Positions 1-5,707 of a stretch of DNA of 7,629 nt are shown in pieces. Every line of letters starts with the position of its first letter. The first letter of the stretch is position 1. Made by a program: the position numbers and the translations under genes. This DNA comes from a bacterium (lineage in GTDB: Bacteria > Latescibacterota > UBA2968), in contig JAPUJS010000335.1 of the NCBI GenBank assembly GCA_027296045.1, positions 1 through 7,629 of the forward strand. The letters run 5' to 3'. The notes beneath the pieces were generated by a model, which did not search any database, was not told where the DNA came from, and saw only the letters and a program-made list of their open reading frames with translations.

Positions 1-766
1 CCTTGTCAGCAATTGCACTATCCAGTTGGGTCATCATTGCCTTTTTTTCAGCCTCAAGACCATCAATTTTATTGACCAATCCCCTTTCTTCGGGGGCCAT
101 CCATTCTGGCGTTTTGCTCCATTCCCCTCCACCATCAGGAAAACTCTCTGGGTCAATCTTTGACCATTCATCAACGAGGATGTCGATCCACGCCGTTTTG
201 TCAAACTTATTCAGAGGCAAAACTGCGACGCCCTTGTCGTTCTCGCGAATGTAGATTGTGGCAATTGGAAGGCCTGCTGCTATGGCAAGCGCCCCTTCAA
301 CAAGCTTATTTTGTGCCTCTAGAATTTTCGCATTAGATGCAAGGTTCGTTTTATCTTTTTTAATTTTTAAAAGATTCAGTCCCCTTGCACTGCCGAGAGA
401 ACTCAAATCTGCCTTCCTACGTTTGTCGATTGGTAATGAATGATTGTCGGGAAAGTAATATTCTGATCGAAGGGAATGTGAATCAGACTTAACGCAAGTG
501 TGATCGCACGGTCCTGGAACAGAATTATAATCGAAAGAAATGAGGTGATGATTTTGGGCAAACAAATCTGGGCCTCCACTTAAGGTGATTGTCAAATCAA
601 TCTCTGACTGATGCACCTCAAGGGTGCCAGGATAGTAACCGTGCCAAACGGTTGGAAACCGCTTTTGAAGCCATTCAAGTATTAATTGGTGTTCCTCTTT
701 CTCTTCATCGTATCCGATCAATGCTACCCGGGGTCGTTGTTTTTCACCTACGATTATTGGAGACAT
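1..766 (-). CDS. Unrecognised protein with charged helical C-terminal segment (3' end beyond the window)
   Basis: The minus-strand frame is open from ATG at 766 to the left edge, giving 255 residues with no stop, so the C-terminus lies outside the window. The start is supported by GAGGA six bases upstream and a promoter at 792-820. Residues 12-80 look like alternating strands and helices (RVALIGYDEE near 13; LTITLSGGPD near 58). Residues 82-115 are polar and contain the cysteine pair C87 and C91. Residues 115-175 contain a lysine-rich helical stretch and then GALAIAAGLPIATIYIREN. Residues 190-225 are rich in Trp and acidic residues (AWIDILVDEWSKIDPESFP). From about 230 the chain is charged and heptad-like (LVNKIDGLEAEKKAMMTQL), suggesting a coiled coil. 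No signal peptide or membrane segment is visible. I do not recognise the family. Its place beside a toxin-antitoxin pair and an HNH gene hints at a conflict or defence role, which is inference only. Confidence 0.8.
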   Translation of the reverse strand, partial: MSPIIVGEKQRPRVALIGYDEEKEEHQLILEWLQKRFPTVWHGYYPGTLEVHQSEIDLTITLSGGPDLFAQNHHLISFDYNSVPGPCDHTCVKSDSHSLRSEYYFPDNHSLPIDKRRKADLSSLGSARGLNLLKIKKDKTNLASNAKILEAQNKLVEGALAIAAGLPIATIYIRENDKGVAVLPLNKFDKTAWIDILVDEWSKIDPESFPDGGGEWSKTPEWMAPEERGLVNKIDGLEAEKKAMMTQLDSAIADK

Positions 767-791
767 TGAATGTCCTCATGGTATGGTGCCA

Positions 792-820
792 ATTGTATAA
801 AGATGGATCGATGTTGTAAA
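792..820 (-). promoter_or_regulatory. Sigma-70-type promoter for the left-edge gene
   Basis: On the minus strand a TTTACA box (820-815) is separated by exactly 17 bases from TACAAT (797-792). Each box matches its consensus at five of six positions. The predicted transcription start near 785 leaves a leader of about 20 bases carrying a GAGGA ribosome binding site before ATG at 766. No operator-like repeat is evident here. Confidence 0.6.
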
Positions 821-947
821 TATAGACGCTAGATTAGGTGAAAGCAAGTTTTGGTGGGGATCGTCGTGGATATGGGTTCGTTCTGAATTGGAGCGAAGAA
901 AAAAACAAATGGGAGGGGCCAGAGTAGAGGTATTTTGACAAATGAAA

Positions 948-968
948 CCCCCCCGATCTCTCGGGGGG
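948..968 (-). terminator. GC-rich hairpin, possible backup terminator
   Basis: CCCCCCGA (949-956) pairs with TCGGGGGG (961-968) around a TCTC loop, a perfect 8-bp stem. Read on the minus strand it is followed by GTTTCATTTG, only a weak U-rich tail. It lies 26 bases beyond the strong terminator at 990-1020 and would be a second barrier before the promoter of the left-edge gene. With a poor U tract it could equally be just a stable hairpin. Confidence 0.4.
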
Positions 969-989
969 CCGACATTCAGCTATAACAGT

Positions 990-1020
990 AAAAAGGGCCC
1001 TGCTTATTAAGCAGGGCCCT
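990..1020 (-). terminator. Rho-independent terminator of the Panacea toxin-antitoxin operon
   Basis: AGGGCCCTGCTT (994-1005) and AAGCAGGGCCCT (1009-1020) form a perfect 12-bp stem with a three-base loop. On the minus strand the stem runs straight into TTTTT (994-990). It begins about 30 bases after the stop codon of the 126-aa gene at 1050. Position, orientation and U tract all fit a terminator for the two-gene operon. Confidence 0.85.
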
Positions 1021-1049
1021 CGCGGTTATCCTTCAATTGTCCGCCCTTT

Positions 1050-1430
1050 TTAAACTTGATTTTCGTTGCAAAATCGGAGCACGTCAGGTGGTGTATGAGG
1101 CGAGATGGAAAGTCCTTCCAAAATGCGATCCATAAGGCTTAAAAAATCAACTACCTCATATTGGCCGCTTTCTCCCACAGTTTTGAAGCTGGCAGCACGG
1201 GAAACTTTAGCTTGCGCATAATAAACAATTGTCCGATGTCTGATCCACGGATGATCGCCTGGCTCAAAGACAACTGTCGTATCCGATCCATCTCTAAAGC
1301 TGGTTAAATTAACCCTTGCAATCTTTGCTGGCAGTTCAGATGGATACGTGAGTGCAATCCAGGGGTGTTTGATATCTGACGGTGGTGATGGAATAACAAC
1401 GGAGATGCCCGGCTTGATGATAAAAGCCAT
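1050..1430 (-). CDS. Probable toxin partner of the Panacea antitoxin (uncharacterised 126-aa protein)
   Basis: This 126-residue protein starts with ATG directly after the TAG stop of the antitoxin gene, with no gap and no convincing ribosome binding site of its own, so translation is probably coupled. The N-terminal 75 residues are strand-rich: PGISVVIPSPP at 7-17, HPWIALTYP at 22-30, IARVNLTSF at 37-45, then TTVVFEPGDHPWIRHRTIVYY at 51-71. The C-terminal part (90-120) is more helical. The layout recalls small beta-barrel proteins of the PemK/MazF kind, and GDHPWIRH looks like a conserved signature, but I cannot place it in a named family from sequence alone. Panacea antitoxins are known to pair with structurally diverse toxins, so the toxin role is inferred from position. 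It could instead be an accessory or antitoxin-modifying protein. No signal peptide or transmembrane helix is present. Confidence 0.75.
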   Translation of the reverse strand: MAFIIKPGISVVIPSPPSDIKHPWIALTYPSELPAKIARVNLTSFRDGSDTTVVFEPGDHPWIRHRTIVYYAQAKVSRAASFKTVGESGQYEVVDFLSLMDRILEGLSISPHTPPDVLRFCNENQV

Positions 1431-1985
1431 CTATTCTAAGATCCCATCTGCAAAACTTAATGCCCGGAGTTCTGAAACAACTGCCTCTATTTCATCCTCC
1501 TTCTTTCCAATCCCTCGAAGGACGTTCTCGTAGGAAAGAGGCGTGCTTATATCTCCCGGATCTGTCCATTCAGGCAGGTTGTGGGTATGATCACGCAATT
1601 GCCACCTGTTCATATGCCCGAACTGCTCATAGATCTCATCCAGAAGTTCCAATTCGGCTGGGGACAACACAGAAAAACTGATAGGATACATCAGCGAAAC
1701 ATTGTGGTCAGGATCTCTTTCTGAGATGTGTTGATCCCATACCACCGAATCTTCTGCCGAAGCGTCGCCGTTGATAAGGTTTAGGGAGGTACTAACAATG
1801 GGTCCGTGGGGTAGATTGTAATATGAATCATGAATTACTGGTGTTCCGTACTTTTCGAGTGACCTACGCTCGATAAGATACATCAACTTTACAAGCGTCA
1901 AAACGGACATTGTTCCACCGGCCCTATCAATCAGGATGGCCGCAACCTGAGTAGCCTTCTCTGCTCTAAATTTAAGCCGGATCAT
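1431..1985 (-). CDS. Panacea-domain (DUF4065, SocA/GepA-type) antitoxin
   Basis: The 184-residue protein shows the usual order of the Panacea fold. There is an opening KATQVAAILIDRAGGTMSVL (10-29), then KLMYLIERRSLEKYGTPVIHDSYYNLPHGPIV (33-64) with the hallmark KLxYLxxRxSLxxYG and GPxV elements. LSPAELELLDEIYEQFG (107-123) and L130-RDHTHNLPEW (to 140) follow. Family knowledge: Panacea proteins act as antitoxins that neutralise many unrelated toxins; SocA of Caulobacter is instead a proteolytic adaptor for its toxin. The start is ATG at 1985, because AAGGAGG (1998-1992) sits six bases upstream and the family begins close to the KATQ motif. An in-frame ATG at 2096 would add 37 residues that look unlike the family. 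Its stop abuts the start of the probable toxin. Cytoplasmic. Confidence 0.88.
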   Translation of the reverse strand: MIRLKFRAEKATQVAAILIDRAGGTMSVLTLVKLMYLIERRSLEKYGTPVIHDSYYNLPHGPIVSTSLNLINGDASAEDSVVWDQHISERDPDHNVSLMYPISFSVLSPAELELLDEIYEQFGHMNRWQLRDHTHNLPEWTDPGDISTPLSYENVLRGIGKKEDEIEAVVSELRALSFADGILE

Positions 1986-2000
1986 AACAGCCCTCCTTGA

Positions 2001-2041
2001 GTGACATTGTTCATATGTAAAAATACTAAACAAATGTGCAC
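2001..2041. repeat. Imperfect inverted repeat in the leader of the Panacea operon
   Basis: GTGACATTGTT (2001-2011) faces AACAAATGTGCAC (2029-2041). The arms match apart from small bulges and are separated by a 17-base A+T-rich centre that also holds CATATG. It lies between the candidate promoter and the ribosome binding site, where a binding site for autoregulation would be expected in a toxin-antitoxin operon. It could also be a leader RNA hairpin or chance. Confidence 0.3.
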
Positions 2042-2062
2042 TGCGCAAGATAGGTTTGTAAT

Positions 2063-2092
2063 AATATATTGGACCTTTCCGCAAAAGGGCAA
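2063..2092 (-). promoter_or_regulatory. Candidate promoter of the Panacea operon
   Basis: On the minus strand TTGCCC (2092-2087) is followed after 18 bases by TATATT (2068-2063). The -10 box matches consensus at five of six positions, the -35 box at only three. The predicted start near 2056 leaves a leader of about 70 bases. It lies between the terminator of the HNH gene and the antitoxin start, which is the expected place, but the -35 box is weak. Confidence 0.35.
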
Positions 2093-2130
2093 GCACTAAT
2101 TCGACAAGAAAAAGTAAAAAATAAGATCGG

Positions 2131-2172
2131 CAGGCCTTTAGAATTACTCTAAAGGCCTGTTTTTATTCTTTT
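2131..2172. terminator. Terminator hairpin behind the HNH gene
   Basis: CAGGCCTTTAGA (2131-2142) and TCTAAAGGCCTG (2148-2159) make a perfect 12-bp stem with a five-base loop. The stem begins four bases past the HNH stop codon on the minus strand. The immediate T tract (TTTTTATTCTTTT, 2160-2172) is on the plus-strand side. On the minus strand a T-rich stretch follows only after eight bases. It probably works in both directions; its likely duty here is to end the HNH transcript. Confidence 0.7.
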
Positions 2173-2543
2173 AACTTAGACCTCAATTCAGCTCTTAACA
2201 TGTCTTCCCAGAGTTCTGGATGGGAGGGCAAGTGGAGTTTATAATGACAGCCCTGGCAACAGACAGCCAGGTCTTCCATTTTTTCCTGGCCGACGGACTG
2301 GTAATGCAGGTGGTGAACGTGAAGTTTTTCGGTTTGACCGCAAAGCGTGCAGGTGTGGCCGTAATGGTCCAGGGCCTCTGCGCGCTTGGTTTTCCAGGCC
2401 GTGGATCTCATGTAGCGGTCGTAGTCGGGGGGAAGTTCCAGGTCTTTGAGTCGCGCAAGCTGCTGCCGAACCCGGGCTAATTGGGATTGCTGGCCGCCGG
2501 TCGATTTTTGGGCCAGGATTTTTTTTCGTGTATTGGCATCCAT
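2163..2543 (-). CDS. HNH endonuclease
   Basis: This 126-residue protein has a basic, Gln-rich N-terminal helix (residues 5-33), then YDRYMRSTAWKTKRAEALDH (41-60), the usual lead-in to an HNH domain. The zinc-binding pairs C65-x2-C68 and C96-x2-C99 flank HVHHLHY (75-81). D91-LAVCCQGCH and H104 complete a beta-beta-alpha-metal nuclease core. Such proteins cut or nick DNA; free-standing ones occur in prophages, restriction systems and mobile elements. Specificity cannot be read. I chose ATG at 2543 rather than the in-frame TTG at 2579. The extra residues are low-complexity, the TTG forms part of a -35 box, and the -10 box at 2555-2550 puts the transcript start on the ATG itself. There is no ribosome binding site, consistent with a leaderless message. 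It is divergent from the isomerase gene at 2688. Confidence 0.85.
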   Translation of the reverse strand: MDANTRKKILAQKSTGGQQSQLARVRQQLARLKDLELPPDYDRYMRSTAWKTKRAEALDHYGHTCTLCGQTEKLHVHHLHYQSVGQEKMEDLAVCCQGCHYKLHLPSHPELWEDMLRAELRSKLKE

Positions 2544-2549
2544 CAGACC

Positions 2550-2579
2550 AAAATAGTAAGGGGAAGGGGGACACGTCAA
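2550..2579 (-). promoter_or_regulatory. Promoter of the HNH gene, possibly producing a leaderless mRNA
   Basis: TTGACG (2579-2574) matches the -35 consensus at five of six positions and is followed after 18 bases by TATTTT (2555-2550). Counting seven bases from the end of the -10 box puts the start of transcription at 2543, the A of the HNH start codon. The absence of any purine-rich ribosome binding site upstream agrees with this. Confidence 0.5.
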
Positions 2580-2620
2580 GGGCTTTGTCCGCGGATGGGG
2601 AGGCTGTGCATTTTCTGTGC

Positions 2621-2648
2621 TTGACAGTCGGAGACGATGTGGTAATTT
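2621..2648 (+). promoter_or_regulatory. Promoter of the metabolic gene cluster
   Basis: A perfect TTGACA at 2621-2626 is followed after 16 bases by TAATTT (2643-2648). The -10 box is preceded by TGG (2640-2642), giving an extended -10 that may compensate for its poor match. The predicted start near 2655 gives a leader of about 33 bases ending in AAAAGGAGG before ATG at 2688. Confidence 0.5.
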
Positions 2649-2687
2649 CTAAGTTCTCAAATGAAACGGACCCCAAAAGGAGGAAAG

Positions 2688-3503
2688 ATGGAACTTGCCT
2701 ATTTTGCAGATGAGATCACCAAAGAAGATTTTGGCGAAGCCGTGCGCCAGGGCGTGGAAGCCGGGGCAACGGGGATTGAATTGCGCAATGGGATCTGGGG
2801 AAAACGGATCGCGGAAATTGACGATGAGGATGTGAAGCGGGTTCAGGACGTGCTGGCCAAATATGGTGTGAAAATCCTTTCGATTGGATCGCCGTTTGGA
2901 AAATGTGCCCACGATGATGAGGGTGAGAAAGCGCAGCATCAGAAGATATTTGATCGAATGATCGCGTTATCCGAAGCGTTTGATACCCGGGTGATTCGGA
3001 GTTTTTCGCTGTGGAATCCATTGCGTAAAAAAGGCGAAGACCGATCCAACCGGCCAGATATTGATGACTATATGGATGTGATCGTGCCTTTTTTTGAGCC
3101 TGCGGTGAAGAAAGCGCTCGATGCCGATGTCGTGATTTCCATTGAAAATGAAGGGGCAACCCTGGCAGGGACCTGTGCCGAAGCACGAAAAGTAGCCGAT
3201 GCGCTGGGCAATCCGGCCAGTTTTACCTATTGCTGGGATGTGAACAACGGGATTGGGTGTGGAGAAAATGCACTGCCGGATGGCTACGAGCAGATTAAGG
3301 GCAATATTACGCACCTGCATGTGAAGCCAAATCCGGACAAGGAGCTGGATCCTATTCGGAATGGCGATCTGAAATACGAGGATTTGCTGAAGACGCTTCT
3401 GGCAGATGGATATACCGGGGCTGCAAGTATTGAACATTGGGGGTCACCAGAGTTGATGCTGAAGGGTGTCCGGCTGTTGCGTGGGGTGCTGGACTCTCTG
3501 TAA
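2688..3503 (+). CDS. Sugar phosphate isomerase/epimerase-like protein (xylose-isomerase-like TIM barrel)
   Basis: The 271-residue product has the length and pattern of the xylose-isomerase-like TIM-barrel superfamily (AP_endonuc_2; IolE, Hyi and tagatose epimerase relatives). Strand-end motifs appear in order: GATGIELRNGIWG (26-38), VKILSIGSPFG (61-71), TRVIRSFSLW (100-109), VVISIENEG (148-156), FTYCWDVNN (179-187), ITHLHVKPN (207-215) and GAASIEHWG (244-252). Likely metal ligands are E153 or E155, D184, H209 or H211, and E249. Members isomerise, epimerise or dehydrate sugars, inositols or keto-acids; the substrate cannot be told from sequence. ATG at 2688 is chosen because AAAAGGAGG (2675-2683) lies four bases upstream; an in-frame ATG at 2661 would place this site inside the gene. 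It is the first gene of a plus-strand cluster and probably cytoplasmic. Confidence 0.87.
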   Translation: MELAYFADEITKEDFGEAVRQGVEAGATGIELRNGIWGKRIAEIDDEDVKRVQDVLAKYGVKILSIGSPFGKCAHDDEGEKAQHQKIFDRMIALSEAFDTRVIRSFSLWNPLRKKGEDRSNRPDIDDYMDVIVPFFEPAVKKALDADVVISIENEGATLAGTCAEARKVADALGNPASFTYCWDVNNGIGCGENALPDGYEQIKGNITHLHVKPNPDKELDPIRNGDLKYEDLLKTLLADGYTGAASIEHWGSPELMLKGVRLLRGVLDSL

Positions 3504-3694
3504 ATGCGGGATCACAAAGGGCCACGGATCCACCCACCCACTCATCGTCGATGGGGTGGAGGCAATAGGGTTGAGAGGAGTGGAAGGGCTTCATGGGGTT
3601 TCGTGGTGGGGATGTGGTAAGGAGGGCGGTTTCGTGTGGTTGTGTGGGTGGGAGCGGACGGGTTCCGTGATCCAGCAGGCAAGAAAGGTTCTTT
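3504..3694. other. G/T-rich spacer with nested inverted repeats
   Basis: This 191-base gap carries strong G over C excess on the plus strand, with eight runs of three or four G. Short inverted repeats nest across it: GGATCAC (3509-3515) with GTGATCC (3667-3673), CACGGA (3523-3528) with TCCGTG (3664-3669), and CCCACCCA (3533-3540) with TGGGTGGG (3645-3652). CACGGA and GGATCAC share partly overlapping partners, so they cannot all pair at once. A 38-codon frame from ATG at 3504 has no ribosome binding site. No T-tract terminator is seen. AAGAAAGG at 3681-3688 is the ribosome binding site of the next gene. Confidence 0.45.
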
Positions 3695-4765
3695 ATGGCA
3701 CTAGACTTACACAAGCTGTTCACCGATGTCTTTCATCCCGAACCCGACGAGTGTGTTGTGGTGGTCACAGATGCACCTCAGGGAGAGTTGGCCGACCATA
3801 CGCTCTGGGCGGAAAGAAGGGAGATGGCGGCCGAATGGCAGGCGGCCTGGTCCACGCTGGGAGAACAGGTGGGTTTTTCTGTGCTCCCTCTGGTGACGTT
3901 TCCGGCTGTGGGGGCGCACAATGGAAATCTACCGCTGGATCAAGGCGATCCCATTGTACTGGGTGAGGCGCTGGAACAGGCGAGCCTGGTGCTGGCTTTG
4001 ACGGAGTTTTCGGCAACGGCTCCAATGGTGGTGTGGGCGACAGATCATGCAGATTTTCGGGCTGCGACATTGCCTGCGGTTGCCAGACGGATGGAGGAAA
4101 CTGCGCTGTCGGCGGATTATCAGGAAGTGGCTCGCCGGTGTCGGGTGCTGCGGGATGCTTTGGAAGAGGCGGAACGGGGTGAGGTGCGGTTTTCCACGGG
4201 GCACACTTGGACGGTGGATTTGCGCTACCGGGATGCCCTGATGGACGATGGGCAATTGCCTCGGGGGAAAGAGAAGCCGGTGATCAATTTGCCAAGCGGA
4301 GAGAGCTTTAAGGTGCCTTACGAAGGGGAACGGGAGGGGAACCCGAGTTTGACTGCCGGGGAAATTCCGGTTCAGAGAGGGGAGGAAGTGGTGGTTTTTC
4401 GGGTGGAAGGAAATCGGATTGTCGAGGTGATGGGCGATGGGGAAGAGGCAGGGAAATGGAGGACCTATTTCGTGGTCGATCCCGTCCGGGGAAATATTGC
4501 CGAATTTGCAATGGGGTGTAATCCAAAGGCCGTGGTTTGGGGAAATGTGCTGGAAGATGAAAAAGCGGGATTTCACTGGGCGTATGGTCGAAGTGAGCAC
4601 CTGGGCGGTACGGTTGGACCGGATGATTTCTTGTCGCCCGATACGATTGTGCATGAAGATATTGTTTATGCAAAGGATAGCCCGATTCAGGTGGCTTCGC
4701 TTGTGCTGGTAGCAGCAGATGGGCAATCGCAAGAAATCATTCGAGATGGGGATTATCTTTTTTGA
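3695..4765 (+). CDS. M29-aminopeptidase-like metalloprotein
   Basis: At 356 residues this is shorter than classical M29 aminopeptidases (about 410). It keeps the family landmarks: INLPSGESFKVPYEG (197-211), GNIAEFAMGCNP (266-277), LEDEKAGFHWAYGRSEHLGG (286-305) and DTIVHEDIVY (316-325). By alignment from memory with M29 enzymes, metal ligands would be E203, E270, H294, H320 and D322, all present, so an intact metal site is likely. The N-terminal region (1-180) is divergent. Family knowledge: M29 members are metallo-aminopeptidases, but the same fold includes NicX-type 2,5-dihydroxypyridine dioxygenases of about 350 residues, which use iron and a different ligand set. Glu at 270 argues for the peptidase-like site. 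The substrate is unknown; neighbours suggest hydrolysis of a small amide or ring compound. AAGAAAGG lies six bases upstream of the start. No signal peptide. Confidence 0.8.
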   Translation: MALDLHKLFTDVFHPEPDECVVVVTDAPQGELADHTLWAERREMAAEWQAAWSTLGEQVGFSVLPLVTFPAVGAHNGNLPLDQGDPIVLGEALEQASLVLALTEFSATAPMVVWATDHADFRAATLPAVARRMEETALSADYQEVARRCRVLRDALEEAERGEVRFSTGHTWTVDLRYRDALMDDGQLPRGKEKPVINLPSGESFKVPYEGEREGNPSLTAGEIPVQRGEEVVVFRVEGNRIVEVMGDGEEAGKWRTYFVVDPVRGNIAEFAMGCNPKAVVWGNVLEDEKAGFHWAYGRSEHLGGTVGPDDFLSPDTIVHEDIVYAKDSPIQVASLVLVAADGQSQEIIRDGDYLF

Positions 4766-4785
4766 TAGGGCAATGATTCGCTGGT

Positions 4786-4808
4786 CGTTGGACCGGCAGG
4801 GTCCGATG
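4786..4808 (+). other. Intercistronic hairpin
   Basis: In the 75-base gap between the M29-like and amidohydrolase genes, GGACC (4790-4794) pairs with GGTCC (4800-4804) around a GGCAG loop. Four further pairs extend the stem outward, two of them G-U. No T tract follows, so it is more likely an mRNA-processing or stability element than a terminator, or chance. Confidence 0.3.
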
Positions 4809-4840
4809 ATGCAAGCAGGTAAGGTGAAGAGGAGAAATAG

Positions 4841-5707
4841 ATGCTGATTGACGCACACAATCATCCGAACTGGCACGGGTTTAATGCCGAAAAAATCCTG
4901 CAAAATATGGATGAGCAGGGCATCGACCAGATGTGGCTGTTTTCCTGGGAAGCGCCGGAGGATGAGTATAGTGCATCTTATCACAAGGTGCTGCCGCCGA
5001 CCGGTACAGGGATTCCTCTGGAAGACGTGATTCAGGTGGGACGGGTGGCACCCGACCGGTTTGTGCTGGGATATATGCCGCACCCGAAGCGCCCGGATGC
5101 GATTGACCGGTTGAAGGCGGCGGTCGAAATCCATGGGATTCGGGTGGCGAGCGAGTTGAAGGTGCGGGTGCTGTTCGACGATCCAGATGCGATTCGGTTG
5201 TATCGGGTATGCGGTGAGTTGGGGTTGCCGATCACGATTCATCTCGATTATCCAATCGATCATGGGAGGGGAGAGTATCCCCGGCCCAACTACTGGTATG
5301 GCGGCAGTATTGAGGCATTTGAACGGGCTATTGTGGCCTGTCCGGAGACGGTGTTTATCGGGCATGCACCTGGATTTTGGGCGCATATTTCGGGGGATGG
5401 TTTGTTTGACAAAGAGTTCTATCCCAAAGGTCCGATTGAGCCAGGTGGGAGGGTGCCGGAGATACTGCAACAATATGATAACCTGTATGCGGACCTGTCT
5501 GCGGGCTCCGCACTGACGGCGATTAGTCGCGATCAGGAGTTTGGCAGACAGTTTTTGATTGAATTCCAGGACAAATTGTTGTTCGGGCGAGATTATTTTG
5601 ATACGCGATTGATGGACTATCTGCAAAGTCTGGATCTGCCGCAGGAAGCATTGGATCAAATTACCTACAAAAATGCGTTCAAGCTTTTGGGAGAGGATGC
5701 ATCATGA
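4841..5707 (+). CDS. Amidohydrolase family 2 (ACMSD-like) metal-dependent hydrolase
   Basis: The 288-residue protein begins MLIDAHNH, the amidohydrolase HxH metal motif (H6, H8). It continues with LPITIHLDYP (H134), VFIGHAPG (H175) and LLFGRDYFD (D251), in the order and spacing of amidohydrolase family 2 TIM barrels, which contain hydrolases and decarboxylases such as ACMSD and gamma-resorcylate decarboxylase. RVASELKVRVLFDDPDAIRLY (101-121) is the usual middle segment where a strand precedes a 'nearby in time' helix. The protein is probably cytoplasmic and binds zinc or another divalent metal. Whether it hydrolyses a lactone or amide or decarboxylates cannot be told. AGAGGAG lies six bases upstream of ATG. 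Its stop overlaps the start of the dehydrogenase gene (ATGA, 5704-5707), which indicates co-translation and a shared pathway. Confidence 0.87.
   Translation: MLIDAHNHPNWHGFNAEKILQNMDEQGIDQMWLFSWEAPEDEYSASYHKVLPPTGTGIPLEDVIQVGRVAPDRFVLGYMPHPKRPDAIDRLKAAVEIHGIRVASELKVRVLFDDPDAIRLYRVCGELGLPITIHLDYPIDHGRGEYPRPNYWYGGSIEAFERAIVACPETVFIGHAPGFWAHISGDGLFDKEFYPKGPIEPGGRVPEILQQYDNLYADLSAGSALTAISRDQEFGRQFLIEFQDKLLFGRDYFDTRLMDYLQSLDLPQEALDQITYKNAFKLLGEDAS

Noticed and set aside
3..819. Three plus-strand frames opposite the left-edge gene
   Set aside because: The minus frame is open throughout with promoter and ribosome binding site; the plus frames are short, broken and lack start signals.
935..957. TTGACA at 935-940 as a plus-strand promoter
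   Set aside because: No -10 box follows at 15 to 19 bases; the region there is the GC-rich hairpin, and no plus-strand gene lies downstream for over 1.5 kb.
1986..2096. Longer form of the Panacea protein from ATG at 2096
   Set aside because: The added 37 residues do not look like the family, and a near-perfect AAGGAGG stands six bases before the internal ATG at 1985.
2661..2687. Longer isomerase from ATG at 2661
   Set aside because: The extra nine codons contain the strong AAAAGGAGG that serves the ATG at 2688.
3504..3620. Small frame of 38 codons directly after the isomerase stop
   Set aside because: No ribosome binding site and a composition that merely reflects the G-rich spacer.
3549..3652. 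G-quadruplex in the G-rich spacer
   Set aside because: There are enough G runs, but most connecting loops exceed seven bases, so a stable canonical quadruplex is doubtful.
3466..3966. Plus-strand frame bridging the isomerase end and the M29-like start
   Set aside because: It is out of frame with both supported genes, its translation is Gly/Cys/Trp-rich low-complexity sequence, and no ribosome binding site precedes it.
3929..5659. Long minus-strand frame of 576 codons across the M29-like and amidohydrolase genes
   Set aside because: It lies antisense to two genes with clear metal-site motifs. Its translation is rich in His, Arg, Pro and Gln without domain pattern, as expected of a shadow frame in G+C-rich DNA, and it has no ribosome binding site.
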